Origin: CAYNRE01 sp964399535
GTDB lineage: Bacteria > Planctomycetota > Planctomycetia > Pirellulales > CAYNRE01
DNA: 58,299 nucleotides
Assembly (NCBI GenBank): GCA_964399535.1
Contig: CAYNRE010000014.1
Location: forward strand, 1 to 58,299
Direction of reading: 5' to 3'
The position numbers and the translations under genes are program-made. Shown here one piece after another: positions 7,938 to 16,501 of the stretch (positions are counted from its first letter, which is position 1; the number at the start of each line of letters is the position of its first letter). Below the pieces are notes generated by a model. The model saw only the letters and a program-made list of their open reading frames with translations, made no database searches and was not told where the DNA came from.

Positions 7938-8756
7938 ATGTTGGGCCTGAGTTTGATCTACGGAGCGATCGTCGGGTTGTCGCTCGGCCTGACCGGGGGT
8001 GGAGGCGCGATCTTCGCGGTTCCGCTCTTGGTTTATGGCCTTCACACCCCGGCCCGAGAGGCGGTCGGCATATCGCTGGCGGCGGTCGGCGCTATGGCGC
8101 TGGTGGGTTTCCTCGCCCGGTGGCGGCTCGGCGAAGTCGAGCTGCGCACGGGCCTGATCTTCGCCGTGGCCGGTATGTTGGGAACCCCGGTCGGTGCGTG
8201 GCTAGCGCGGGGTATTTCCGAGGCGTTGCTGCTCACCTTGTTTGCGCTGCTGATGTTGGTGGTGGCCGTGCGCATCTGGCGTCAGGCGGGCCGCACGCCG
8301 CCCGCGGCGGCCGACCCGGCGAGCGGCAATTGCTCGGCGCAGCCCACCTGTCGCCGCACGGCCGAGGGTAGGCTGCTGCTCACCTCACGGTGCGCGATCC
8401 TGCTGGTGCTGGTGGGGCTGGGCACCGGTGTGCTGGCCGGGCTGTTTGGCGTGGGGGGTGGGTTCGTGATCGTGCCGGCCTTGGTGCTGATCAGCCGCAT
8501 GTCGATGCAGCGGGCGGTCGGCACGTCGCTAATGGCCATTTCCCTGGTCAGCGCGGCCGGCGTTACTTCGTACCTGGGCGCCGGCGGGGCATTCTCACTG
8601 GTCCGGCTGTGGCCGTTCGTCGGGGGTGGGCTGGGGGGCTTGCTCGTTGGCCAGCGGCTCGGCCGCGCCCTGTCGGGCCCCGCACTCGAGCGCGTGTTCG
8701 CCGTGGCCATGGTTGCCGTGGCCGCCTTCGTGGTGCTGCGAAACCTGCCGGGCTGA
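7938..8756 (+). CDS. TauE/SafE-family membrane transporter, probable sulfite exporter
   Basis: A 272-residue polytopic membrane protein. It has two repeats typical of TauE/SafE: a first GLSLGLTGGGGAIFAVPLL and a second LAGLFGVGGGFVIVPALVL, separated by a short hydrophilic loop rich in Ala, Pro and Cys. About seven to eight membrane segments are visible. The ATG at 7938 was chosen because the repeat starts right after it, although its ribosome-binding site is weak. Its place between a sulfite-forming dioxygenase and the sulfide:quinone reductase supports export of sulfite or another sulfur oxyanion. Confidence 0.88.
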   Translation: MLGLSLIYGAIVGLSLGLTGGGGAIFAVPLLVYGLHTPAREAVGISLAAVGAMALVGFLARWRLGEVELRTGLIFAVAGMLGTPVGAWLARGISEALLLTLFALLMLVVAVRIWRQAGRTPPAAADPASGNCSAQPTCRRTAEGRLLLTSRCAILLVLVGLGTGVLAGLFGVGGGFVIVPALVLISRMSMQRAVGTSLMAISLVSAAGVTSYLGAGGAFSLVRLWPFVGGGLGGLLVGQRLGRALSGPALERVFAVAMVAVAAFVVLRNLPG

Positions 8757-8803
8757 GCTCCGCGACGTCAACAACTGGCCACTGGAAACCTGAGGAAGAT
8801 GTC

Positions 8804-10000
8804 ATGACCCAGACCATTCACCACGAAGTCGTCGTCATCGGCGGCGGCACCGCGGGGATTTCCGTAGCCGCCCGGCTGGCCCGCCGCTGGTTCGACCGGC
8901 CCGAGGTAGCGATTATCGAGCCCTCGGAACGGCACTTTTATCAGCCGCTCTGGACCCTGGTGGGCGGAGGGGTGGCCCGCAAGGAATCGACCGTGCGATC
9001 CGAGGCGAGCGTCATACCGCGCCACGCCACCTGGATTCGTGACGCCGTCCGCACCATCGATCCCCTGGGGCGGGTGGTGGAAACGCGCGATGGACGCCGG
9101 GTTACCTACGACTGGCTGGTCGTGGCCGCGGGGCTCGAGATCCATTGGAGCCAGGTAGCCGGGCTCAAAGACGCGGTCGGCCACGACGGAGTGTGCAGTA
9201 ACTATTCGTTCGACACGGTCGACAGCACTTGGGAGGCTATTCGCAACTTCCGCGGCGGCACGGCCCTGTTCACCAACCCCTCGGGCGCCGTGAAATGCGG
9301 CGGCGCACCGCAGAAAATCATGTACCTGGCCGACGACTGGTTTCGCCGCGCCGGCGTGCGGGGCCAAAGCCAGGTGATCTTCGCCTCGGCTCAGCCGAAC
9401 ATTTTCGCCGTTCAGCCGTATCGTTCGAGTCTGGAGCGGGTGATTGCCCGCAAACAGATCGACTGCCGGTTTCGCCACGAACTGGTCGAGGTGCGGGCTG
9501 CCGAGAAACGGGCCGTGTTTCGCCGACTGGACGACGGGGACCAGGTGGTGCTCGACTACGACCTGCTCCATGTGACGCCGCCGATGGGCCCACCGCGGTT
9601 TCTGGCCCAGAGCCCGCTGGCCGACGCCGAAGGATGGGTCGACGTCGACCCCGGCACGCTGCGCCATGTGCGTTATCCCGAGGTGTTCGCGCTGGGCGAC
9701 TCGAGCAACTTGCCAACCTCGAAAACCGCGGCCGCGATTCGCAAGCAAGCCCCCGTGGTCGCCCGCAACCTGTTGGCCGCCCGGCGAGGCAAGCCCATGC
9801 CGGCGGTGTACGATGGCTATACCTCCTGCCCGCTGGTTACGGGCTACGGTAAGCTGATCCTGGCCGAGTTCGACTACCAGAAGCAGCCGCGAGAAACGTT
9901 TCCGGTCGACCAGTCGCAAGAGCGCTGGAGCATGTGGCTGCTGAAGCGATACCTGTTGCCTGCTTTGTACTGGCACGGCATGCTCAAGGGGCGGGCGTAA
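8804..10000 (+). CDS. sqr: Sulfide:quinone oxidoreductase
   Basis: A 398-residue FAD enzyme at the membrane surface that oxidises sulfide to persulfide/sulfane sulfur and passes electrons to the quinone pool. The FAD-binding motif VVVIGGGTAGISVAARL is near the N-terminus. Three cysteines lie in the expected settings: DGVCSNYSF, AVKCGGAPQK and YTSCPLVTGYG. VFALGDSSNLPTSKT is the second FAD-contact motif. The form is closest to the mitochondrial-like SQR group. GAGGAA lies just before the ATG. It closes the sulfide operon; menaquinone, whose synthesis genes are at 43704-45621, is the likely acceptor. Confidence 0.93.
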   Translation: MTQTIHHEVVVIGGGTAGISVAARLARRWFDRPEVAIIEPSERHFYQPLWTLVGGGVARKESTVRSEASVIPRHATWIRDAVRTIDPLGRVVETRDGRRVTYDWLVVAAGLEIHWSQVAGLKDAVGHDGVCSNYSFDTVDSTWEAIRNFRGGTALFTNPSGAVKCGGAPQKIMYLADDWFRRAGVRGQSQVIFASAQPNIFAVQPYRSSLERVIARKQIDCRFRHELVEVRAAEKRAVFRRLDDGDQVVLDYDLLHVTPPMGPPRFLAQSPLADAEGWVDVDPGTLRHVRYPEVFALGDSSNLPTSKTAAAIRKQAPVVARNLLAARRGKPMPAVYDGYTSCPLVTGYGKLILAEFDYQKQPRETFPVDQSQERWSMWLLKRYLLPALYWHGMLKGRA

Positions 10001-10042
10001 CCCATCACGCGTGGCGACGATACCCAAAGGGAGCGACGAGCG

Positions 10043-10753
10043 ATGACGGCACGGTGGCGATGGATGGCGGCCCTGGCGATGCTTGCCTGGGGGCAGGCGC
10101 CCCTGGTGGCTCAGCAGGAAAGCGTGCGCCCCGGGATCAACGATTCGTTTCGCGACCCGAATGTGGTGGAGTTTACCGGCCGGTTCGAGGTGGAGAGCCG
10201 CGAGGTGTTTGCCCGCCGCGCGGCGATTGTCGAGGCCCTTGAGCTGGGATCGGGCCAATGCGTGGCCGACATTGGCGCCGGCACGGGGCTGTTCACCCGC
10301 CTGTTGGCCCAGGCCGTGGGGCCCCAGGGCCGGGTCGCGGCGGTCGACATTGCCCCCAAGTTTCTCGAGCATATCCAGGCCACCTGCCGCGAGGCTGGCC
10401 TGGCCAACGTGACCACGCAGTTGGGCACCGCGCAGTCGGCCTCGCTTCCGGCCGACTCGGTCGACCTGGTGTTTATTTGCGATACGTACCATCACTTCGA
10501 GTTTCCACAGAAGATGCTCGCCTCGCTGCACCAGGCCCTGAGGCCTGGCGGCCGCCTGGTGCTGATCGACTTTCGCCGCATCGAAGGGACCAGCACCGAG
10601 TGGATTCTCAGCCACGTGCGGGCAGGGCAGGAGGTGTTCGAGGGCGAGATCGAGGCGGCCGGCTTTCGCAAGCAGACCGAGGTCACCGGTTTGCTAGACG
10701 AGAACTATTTCTCGATCTTTGAGCGCGTCGAACCGGCGGAAGCAGCACCCTAG
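10043..10753 (+). CDS. Exported class I SAM-dependent methyltransferase
   Basis: A 236-residue methyltransferase fold with a hydrophobic N-terminus (MAALAMLAWGQAPLVAQ) that looks like a signal peptide. The SAM-binding glycine motif is VADIGAGTGLFTR, the acidic end of strand 2 is AAVDIAPKFLEHI, and DLVFICDTYHHF is motif II. LRPGGRLVLIDF follows. The substrate is not recognisable. It starts 42 bases after the sulfide:quinone reductase and may share its transcript. A secreted SAM-dependent enzyme is odd because SAM is cytoplasmic; the N-terminus could instead be a membrane anchor. Confidence 0.8.
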   Translation: MTARWRWMAALAMLAWGQAPLVAQQESVRPGINDSFRDPNVVEFTGRFEVESREVFARRAAIVEALELGSGQCVADIGAGTGLFTRLLAQAVGPQGRVAAVDIAPKFLEHIQATCREAGLANVTTQLGTAQSASLPADSVDLVFICDTYHHFEFPQKMLASLHQALRPGGRLVLIDFRRIEGTSTEWILSHVRAGQEVFEGEIEAAGFRKQTEVTGLLDENYFSIFERVEPAEAAP

Positions 10754-10812
10754 CGGGGGCGGCCCTTGCCTGGACGAGAAACCGCGGGCGAAACCGCGCT
10801 GGCCAAGGGGCG

Positions 10813-11571
10813 CTAGGGCAGCATTACCCGGCCGCCGCATGCCACTAGCGTTTGACCCAGCATGAAGCGCGACGCCTCGGACAGAAGAAAGTGGACCACG
10901 TCGGCGATCTCGGCCGACTGGCCGATCCGCTTCATCGGCGTTTGTTCGATGATGCGGTCGATCGTTGGCTGGTCGACCCCCTCGATGATCTCGGTCTCGA
11001 CCAGCCCCGGGGCGATCGCGTTCATGCGAATGTTGTAGGGCACTAGGGCTTCCGAGGCGCTCTTGGTAAAGGCGATGATGCCCGCCTTGCTGGCCGAATA
11101 GGCGATGCCGTAGGGGCGGGAACGCAGGGCCGAAATCGACGAAACGTTGACGATTCGCCCGAACCGCCGGGCCATCATCTGGTCTTTCACGGCCCAGGTA
11201 ACGATGTACAGCCCCGTCAGGTTTACGTCGATCGTGCGCCGCCAATGGTCGAGCGTGGTCGTCTCGGGCGTCACATATTCAAAGATGCCGGCGTTATTGA
11301 CCAGCATGTCGATCGGCCCCAGCCGGTCGCTGACCTGCTGCACCATTGCGGCGACCGCGGTCTCGTCGGTCACGTCGGCCCGCACCACCATCGCCTGGGC
11401 ACCCAATGATTCGACTCTCCGGGCAGTTTCCAGGGCCTGGTCTTCGCGCGAATGAAAGTTGACCGCTACCCGGGCCCCGGCGCGGGCTAAACGCTCGCAG
11501 CATGCCCTGCCGATGCCGCGCGAGCCGCCGGTTACCAGCACGGTTCGGTTTTCAAAATCGGGTTCGGCCAT
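10813..11571 (-). CDS. Short-chain dehydrogenase/reductase (FabG-like)
   Basis: A 252-residue classical SDR, NAD(P)H-dependent. The cofactor motif is TGGSRGIGRACCERL, then NNAG in MLVNNAGIFEYV. The catalytic Ser is in NVSSISALRS and the YxxxK motif is in YSASKAG. IAPGLVETE and a terminal GQTLVACGG are usual for FabG-like reductases. The ATG at 11571 was chosen because the conserved fold begins about ten residues later; upstream codons give no recognisable sequence. It is convergent with the methyltransferase gene and is not part of the lipid locus, though it could supply a ketoreductase there. Confidence 0.87.
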   Translation of the reverse strand: MAEPDFENRTVLVTGGSRGIGRACCERLARAGARVAVNFHSREDQALETARRVESLGAQAMVVRADVTDETAVAAMVQQVSDRLGPIDMLVNNAGIFEYVTPETTTLDHWRRTIDVNLTGLYIVTWAVKDQMMARRFGRIVNVSSISALRSRPYGIAYSASKAGIIAFTKSASEALVPYNIRMNAIAPGLVETEIIEGVDQPTIDRIIEQTPMKRIGQSAEIADVVHFLLSEASRFMLGQTLVACGGRVMLP

Positions 11572-11821
11572 CGTGTTTCCGCTGGCGGGTTGTCGTTGAT
11601 TGGGGCGCCCGAGGCCAATTCTATCGCCACCTGACGCAGGCAACCAAACGGCGCGAACCCCTGGCGCTGAAGGCTCGATGGCTGGGAAGCGCCGGCCGCG
11701 ACGCTGACAACTGCCGCAGCGACCGTTACAATTCGGCCCGGTGGCGTAGCTGGATCGGTCCCGCGGGCGTTCGTTTTGGGTTGCCCGCCAATAGGCCCAT
11801 CGAGGTTTCGAGACACAATTT

Positions 11822-12307
11822 GTGCGGATCCTCACCACCAGGCTCGAACTCGCGCTGCAAACACCCGACGAAGTGCTGGCCTGGGTCCAGTCGCTGCCCC
11901 CAGAGGTTCGGGCCGAGGTATCGCCCGAGTGGATCGCCCGGGTTCGTCGAACCTCGGCCGGCGACCCGTGGGCGCTGTCGTTTCAGATCGTCGAGCGCGC
12001 GAGCGGCAAGGTCATCGGCACCTGTGGGTTCAAGGGGCCGCCGGACGCCGAGGGAATGGTCGAGTTGGCCTACGCGGTCGACGAACCACACCGCTGCCGC
12101 GGGCTGGCCACCGAGGCAACCGCCGCACTGGTCGGTTTCGCGATGGAGCAGAGCGGGGTACGCGTGGTTCGGGCCCACACTCGGCCTGACAATGCCGCTT
12201 CGCTCCGGGTGCTCGCCAAGAGCGGGTTTGAAATGGTGGGCGAAGTGATCGACCCCGACGATGGGCTCGTCGTTCGCTGGCAGCAGCGGCGTGCGATACC
12301 CGGCTAA
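11822..12307 (+). CDS. GNAT-family acetyltransferase (RimJ/RimL-like)
   Basis: A 161-residue acetyl-CoA-dependent N-acetyltransferase. IGTCGFKGPPDAEGMVELAY is the central strand region, RCRGLATEATAALVGFA is motif A that holds the CoA pyrophosphate (R/Q-x-x-G-x-A/G), and RVVRAHTRPDNAASLRVLAKSGF is motif B with the usual SxRVLxKxGF. The start codon is GTG at 11822 with only a weak upstream GAGG. The substrate is unknown. It is divergent from the SDR gene across a 250-base gap. Confidence 0.83.
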   Translation: MRILTTRLELALQTPDEVLAWVQSLPPEVRAEVSPEWIARVRRTSAGDPWALSFQIVERASGKVIGTCGFKGPPDAEGMVELAYAVDEPHRCRGLATEATAALVGFAMEQSGVRVVRAHTRPDNAASLRVLAKSGFEMVGEVIDPDDGLVVRWQQRRAIPG

Positions 12308-12472
12308 GCGGCTGCTCGAATCGGTCCGCGGCCTGGCTCCCCGAGTGGTGGGGTTGGGCGAACGCGGTTCCCCGCCCGGTGGGTACCCGGCGCGTCGCTA
12401 TGCTGGGAGAATTGCCCGGTGTAACAGGTCCGCGGCTAGCCTTCCTGTCAGTTCGCCGTAGTACGCCAGCGG

Positions 12473-12491
12473 GGCGAATTCCGAATTCGCC
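12473..12491. promoter_or_regulatory. Perfect 9-bp inverted repeat upstream of the DUF1592 gene
   Basis: GGCGAATTC and GAATTCGCC flank a single C. The repeat lies 108 bases before the start of the cytochrome c-like gene in a 292-base gap that otherwise holds nothing recognisable. It may be an operator; the evidence is symmetry and position only. Confidence 0.3.
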
Positions 12492-12599
12492 GGGCGGGCG
12501 GCCGAGGCGATTGGCCACGGGTTTGGCTATGATCGATCAATCGTTTCAAGGCTCTTCCTGCCACGGTCTTTACTGGCACGGTCTTTCGTTGAGTGCCGG

Positions 12600-14516
12600 A
12601 TGCGTCTGGAAAGCATGAAATCGGATTGCTTCGCTTGCCGGCCGCCGGCTTGGGCCGCCACGGTTACCCTGCTGCTGGGGTTAGGGGTCAGGTCTGCGCT
12701 AGCCGATCCGCCGGCTGCCGGCTCGACGATGCCGCCCGAGGTGCGCCAGGTGCTTGAGGGGCGCTGCCTGGGCTGTCACTCGGCCGACGAGCCCGCCGGG
12801 GGCGTCGACTTGTCGGCCGCCAACACTCCGGACGATGTTTATCGCCAGGGGCGCCAGTGGAACCGGGCAGTGCGGGTGGTGCGCTCGCACGAAATGCCCC
12901 CCAAAACCGAGGAGCCACCGACCGACGAAGAGCGACAGCGGCTCATCGATTGGATCGAATCGGCCCTGCGGAGCGCGGATTGCCGCAACCCCACCGAACC
13001 AGGGCAGGTGACCGTCAGGCGGTTGAACCGGGTCGAGTATCAGAACACGATGCGCGACTTGCTCGGCATGCCGCTCGATGCGGCCCGCGACTTGCCTGCC
13101 GACCCAGCCGGCAACGGGTTCGACAATCAGGGAGATACGCTCTTCATGCCGCCGGTACTGCTGGAGAAGTACCTGGATACCACCAAGCGGTTGCTGGGCG
13201 AGGCAATGGCCGAGGGTGCGGTCGGCCGGGGGGTGTTGCTTGCGTCGCAACCCGGTCAGGACCTTGCTCCGAGCGAGGCGGCCCGGCGGAATTTGCGGAG
13301 CTTTCTTCCGCGGGCTTTCCGGCGACCGGTCGGCGAGGCGGAACTGGCTGCCCGGGTAGCGTTGGTTGACCAGGCGGTGGAGCGTGGTGAATCGTTCGAG
13401 GCGGGGATGACGGCGGCCTACAGCTCGGCGCTGCTGTCGCCGCATTTTCTGTTTCGGATCGAACAGGATCAGGCCCCCGAGGGTTCGCGCGAGGCCTATC
13501 CGATTACCGACCATGAGTTGGCGGTGCGGTTGTCGTACTTTCTGTGGTCGACCATGCCGGACGAGGAACTGACCAGGCTGGCCGACGAGGGCCGGCTTCA
13601 GGAAGACGAGACCTTGCGAGGCCAAGTGCTGAGGATGCTGGCCGACGAGCGCTCGGCGGCGCTGGCCGAGGATTTTGCGGCCCAGTGGTTCGGCTACCGC
13701 GACCTGCGTCGCCATGAAATGGACATTCGCCGCTTCGGCGGATTCAACGGCTTGCGCGACAGCATGTATCACGAGTCGCGAGCTTTTTTTGCCGCCCTGT
13801 TTCGCGACAACGGCCGGGTGCTAGATGTGCTCGATTGCGACTACGCCTACCTCAATGCCGCTTTGGCCGAGCACTACGGAGTCGCCGGCGTGACCGGCAA
13901 CGAGATTCGCCGGGTAACGCTTTCCGATCGCCGCCGGGGCGGGGTGCTGGGCATGGGCTCGGTGCTGACGGTGACCTCGTACCCTACCCGCACCAGCCCC
14001 ATTTTGCGGGGGAAGTGGATTCTGGAAACGCTGCTGGGCACGCCGCCGCCGCCACCGCCGCCGAACGTGAAGGAAGTATCGAAAGACGATGCCAAGAAAG
14101 ACGGGCTTACGCTGCGGCAGCGTTTGGAGCAGCATCGCGCCGAGGCAAGCTGCGCCAGTTGCCACGCCAAAATGGACCCGCTCGGCTTTAGCCTGGAGAA
14201 CTTTGACGGTATTGGCCAATGGCGCGATCAGGACAACGGGCTGGAGATCGACACTCGGGCCAACTTGCCCGATGGCAGCGAGTTGGTGGGTGTCGAGGGG
14301 CTGAAAGATGCCTTGTTGGCCCGGCAGGACTTGTTCCTCAGGCACCTGGTCGAGAAAACGATGACCTATGCCCTGGGCCGCGCGGTCGATTACTATGACG
14401 AGTGCACGATTCGCGAGGCGCTAGCCCGGCTGGCCGCCCACGATTACCGGGCGCACGAACTGGTCCTGGCCGTGGTCGAGAGCTACCCGTTTCGCTACCG
14501 TAAGAACACCCCGTAA
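12600..14516 (+). CDS. DUF1592-family planctomycete cytochrome c protein
   Basis: A 638-residue exported protein of a family greatly expanded in planctomycetes. A signal peptide (AATVTLLLGLGVRSALA) is followed by a haem-binding CxxCH in GRCLGCHSADEP. The DUF1587-like region starts RRLNRVEYQNTMRDLLG. It is followed by DUF1595/DUF1592 regions (SYFLWSTMPDEELTRLADEG), then DUF1588 with a second CxxCH in CASCHAKMDPLGFSLENFD and a terminal DUF1585-like segment. A run of seven prolines (PPPPPPP) lies before the DUF1588 part. It probably acts in the periplasm in electron transfer or polysaccharide breakdown; its true function is unknown. The DUF1552 gene starts 11 bases after it, so they form an operon. 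Confidence 0.92.
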   Translation: MRLESMKSDCFACRPPAWAATVTLLLGLGVRSALADPPAAGSTMPPEVRQVLEGRCLGCHSADEPAGGVDLSAANTPDDVYRQGRQWNRAVRVVRSHEMPPKTEEPPTDEERQRLIDWIESALRSADCRNPTEPGQVTVRRLNRVEYQNTMRDLLGMPLDAARDLPADPAGNGFDNQGDTLFMPPVLLEKYLDTTKRLLGEAMAEGAVGRGVLLASQPGQDLAPSEAARRNLRSFLPRAFRRPVGEAELAARVALVDQAVERGESFEAGMTAAYSSALLSPHFLFRIEQDQAPEGSREAYPITDHELAVRLSYFLWSTMPDEELTRLADEGRLQEDETLRGQVLRMLADERSAALAEDFAAQWFGYRDLRRHEMDIRRFGGFNGLRDSMYHESRAFFAALFRDNGRVLDVLDCDYAYLNAALAEHYGVAGVTGNEIRRVTLSDRRRGGVLGMGSVLTVTSYPTRTSPILRGKWILETLLGTPPPPPPPNVKEVSKDDAKKDGLTLRQRLEQHRAEASCASCHAKMDPLGFSLENFDGIGQWRDQDNGLEIDTRANLPDGSELVGVEGLKDALLARQDLFLRHLVEKTMTYALGRAVDYYDECTIREALARLAAHDYRAHELVLAVVESYPFRYRKNTP

Positions 14517-14527
14517 GAGGGCCGAGC

Positions 14528-15874
14528 ATGAGCTGCTTGGGAAGACAGCCCCTTTCGCGCCGCACGGTGCTGCGCGGTGCCGGCGCCGCCCTGGGATTGC
14601 CCCTGCTCGAGGCGATGTTGCCGCGGAGGGTTAGCGCCGCGCCAGCGAAGCCGCCGGTGCGGCTGGCTATTTTGTACATGCCCAACGGCGTTTTGCCGGC
14701 GGCCTGGAATGTGACGGGCGAGGGGCGCGAGTTTCAACTCTCCTACATTCTCGAGCCGCTGGCCAGCTTGCAAGACGAGCTGGTCGTGGTCTCGAACCTG
14801 CGCAATACCGCGGGCCTGTTGGGCGACGGCCATTACGCCAAGACCGCCAGTTGGCTCACGGGCTGCACGGCCGTGCGCACCAGCAGCGCGGGAATTCGCG
14901 TGGGGGTCTCGGTCGATCAGTTAGCCGCCGAGAAGATTGGGCGTTCCACGCCGCTATCGTCGCTGGAGCTGGGAATCGACCCGGTGCATAATCTGGTCGA
15001 CATGGGCTATAGCACTGTGTACGGGTGCCACGTTTCCTGGCGCACTCCCACCTTGCCGGCCGCCAAGGAGATCGACCCGCAACAGGCCTTTGATCGGTTG
15101 TTTCGCTCGACGCAGTTTGGCCGCAGCCCGGCCGACCAGAGCGTGCTCGATCTGGTGCGGGCCGACGCGGGCAAGCTGCGCCAGGCGGTGGGGGGCGCGG
15201 ACCGCCAGAAACTGGACGAGTATTTAGACTCGGTGCGCGCCCTGGAGCTGCGCATTGCCGCGGCCGCCGGCGCCGAAGACCGCAACTGGAGGCCGTCCAT
15301 GGCCGCGGACCAGCTCGAACGCCCCCCGGCGCCCCAGGGAGACTACACCACCCACGTGCGGCTCATGCTCGACGTGATGCTGATGGCCTTCTGGACCGAT
15401 TCGACCCGGGTGTCGACGTTCATGTTCGCCAACGACGTCTCGGGGCGAAACTTTTCCTTCGTCGAGGGCGTCAGCGATGGGTTCCACCCGCTGAGCCACC
15501 ACGAGAACAACCCGGAGAAGCAAGAGCAATACAAGCGAATCAACCGCTACCACGTTGAGCAGTACGGCTACCTGCTGGAGCGGATGCGCAAGATTCGCGA
15601 GGGGGAAGGAACGCTACTGGACAACGCGATGGTGTTGTTCGGTTCGAGCATTTCCGACGGCAACGCCCATTCCCCCCTGCAAACCCCCACGGTGCTCGCC
15701 GGGCGTGGCGGGGGGCGGATACGGACGGGCCAGCACCTCAAGCTCGAAAAGGCGGCTCCGTTGGCCGACCTGTTCGTGTCGATGCTTTCGTGCCTCGACA
15801 TTCCGGTCGAATCGTTCGGCGACAGCCGGGGCAACCTCGACCAGCAGCTTCTGGCGAGTCCCGAGGTTTCGTAG
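14528..15874 (+). CDS. Tat-exported DUF1552 protein
   Basis: A 448-residue protein with a twin-arginine signal (RRTVLRGAGAALGLP). The body has the DUF1552 signatures LYMPNGVLPAAWN, LVVVSNLRN, HYAKTASWLTG and ISDGNAHSPLQTPTVLAG. It is almost always encoded next to a DUF1592 cytochrome c protein, as here. The family is distantly related to alkaline-phosphatase-like/DUF1501 folds, but its reaction is not established. Tat export implies folding in the cytoplasm, often with a cofactor. Confidence 0.92.
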   Translation: MSCLGRQPLSRRTVLRGAGAALGLPLLEAMLPRRVSAAPAKPPVRLAILYMPNGVLPAAWNVTGEGREFQLSYILEPLASLQDELVVVSNLRNTAGLLGDGHYAKTASWLTGCTAVRTSSAGIRVGVSVDQLAAEKIGRSTPLSSLELGIDPVHNLVDMGYSTVYGCHVSWRTPTLPAAKEIDPQQAFDRLFRSTQFGRSPADQSVLDLVRADAGKLRQAVGGADRQKLDEYLDSVRALELRIAAAAGAEDRNWRPSMAADQLERPPAPQGDYTTHVRLMLDVMLMAFWTDSTRVSTFMFANDVSGRNFSFVEGVSDGFHPLSHHENNPEKQEQYKRINRYHVEQYGYLLERMRKIREGEGTLLDNAMVLFGSSISDGNAHSPLQTPTVLAGRGGGRIRTGQHLKLEKAAPLADLFVSMLSCLDIPVESFGDSRGNLDQQLLASPEVS

Positions 15875-16501
15875 CCGCCACAGCGCGGGCCGCCGCGGGT
15901 TGTTTCATTCGCGCGCTGCCCGGTTCGTGGCGAGCGGCGCCGAGTTTGCAGTCCGGCAGCGGCATGCTTTTCCGTTGAATGCGGGGCTGCCGGCAAACCG
16001 ACTGCGCGGCGCTCGCCTGAGGCCACGGGGCTTCTCGGTCCGACGGTCGAAGCTCCTGCCAAGGCTTGCCCAGTTGGCCATTCCGAGTTTCCGGCGCGCG
16101 GCCGGCGAAGAATATCGCCGCGGAAGGGGCCGGTTCGGCCCCAGATGGCCGGTCGGTCCCGGCGAATCGCTTATGGGGGGGTGAGAACCTCTCCCTGGTA
16201 GGTATGCGACTCACGGTCGTCGTACGGTGCCAGCGGCGGTAACAAACCTGGCCGCCTTTCGCTTGGCATGAGGAAAGAACTCCCGGGCCAGGGCTCGGGC
16301 CGAGCACCGGCGGGTGCCCGGCGCCAGCGGCCAAAATCGGGCCGTTTCAAGAGGAAACGCGCGAGAACTTGCGTTATCCTGGCGGGTGACGGTGCGGCTG
16401 CCCTTCGCCGGCGCGCGAAGGGCGCCCGTCTCTCCCACCTATGAGAAACGCGCCTCGCCCCGGGCGAGCGCCCCTTGCAACTCAGAAGCCGAATCGGAAC
16501 C
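15875..16501. other. Long intergenic region before the lipid synthase
   Basis: 627 bases with no convincing gene on either strand. A hairpin CGTTTC-N5-GAAACG lies at 16343-16359, about 140 bases before the synthase start. No good -35/-10 pair was found, so the promoter of the large operon remains unplaced. Confidence 0.5.
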
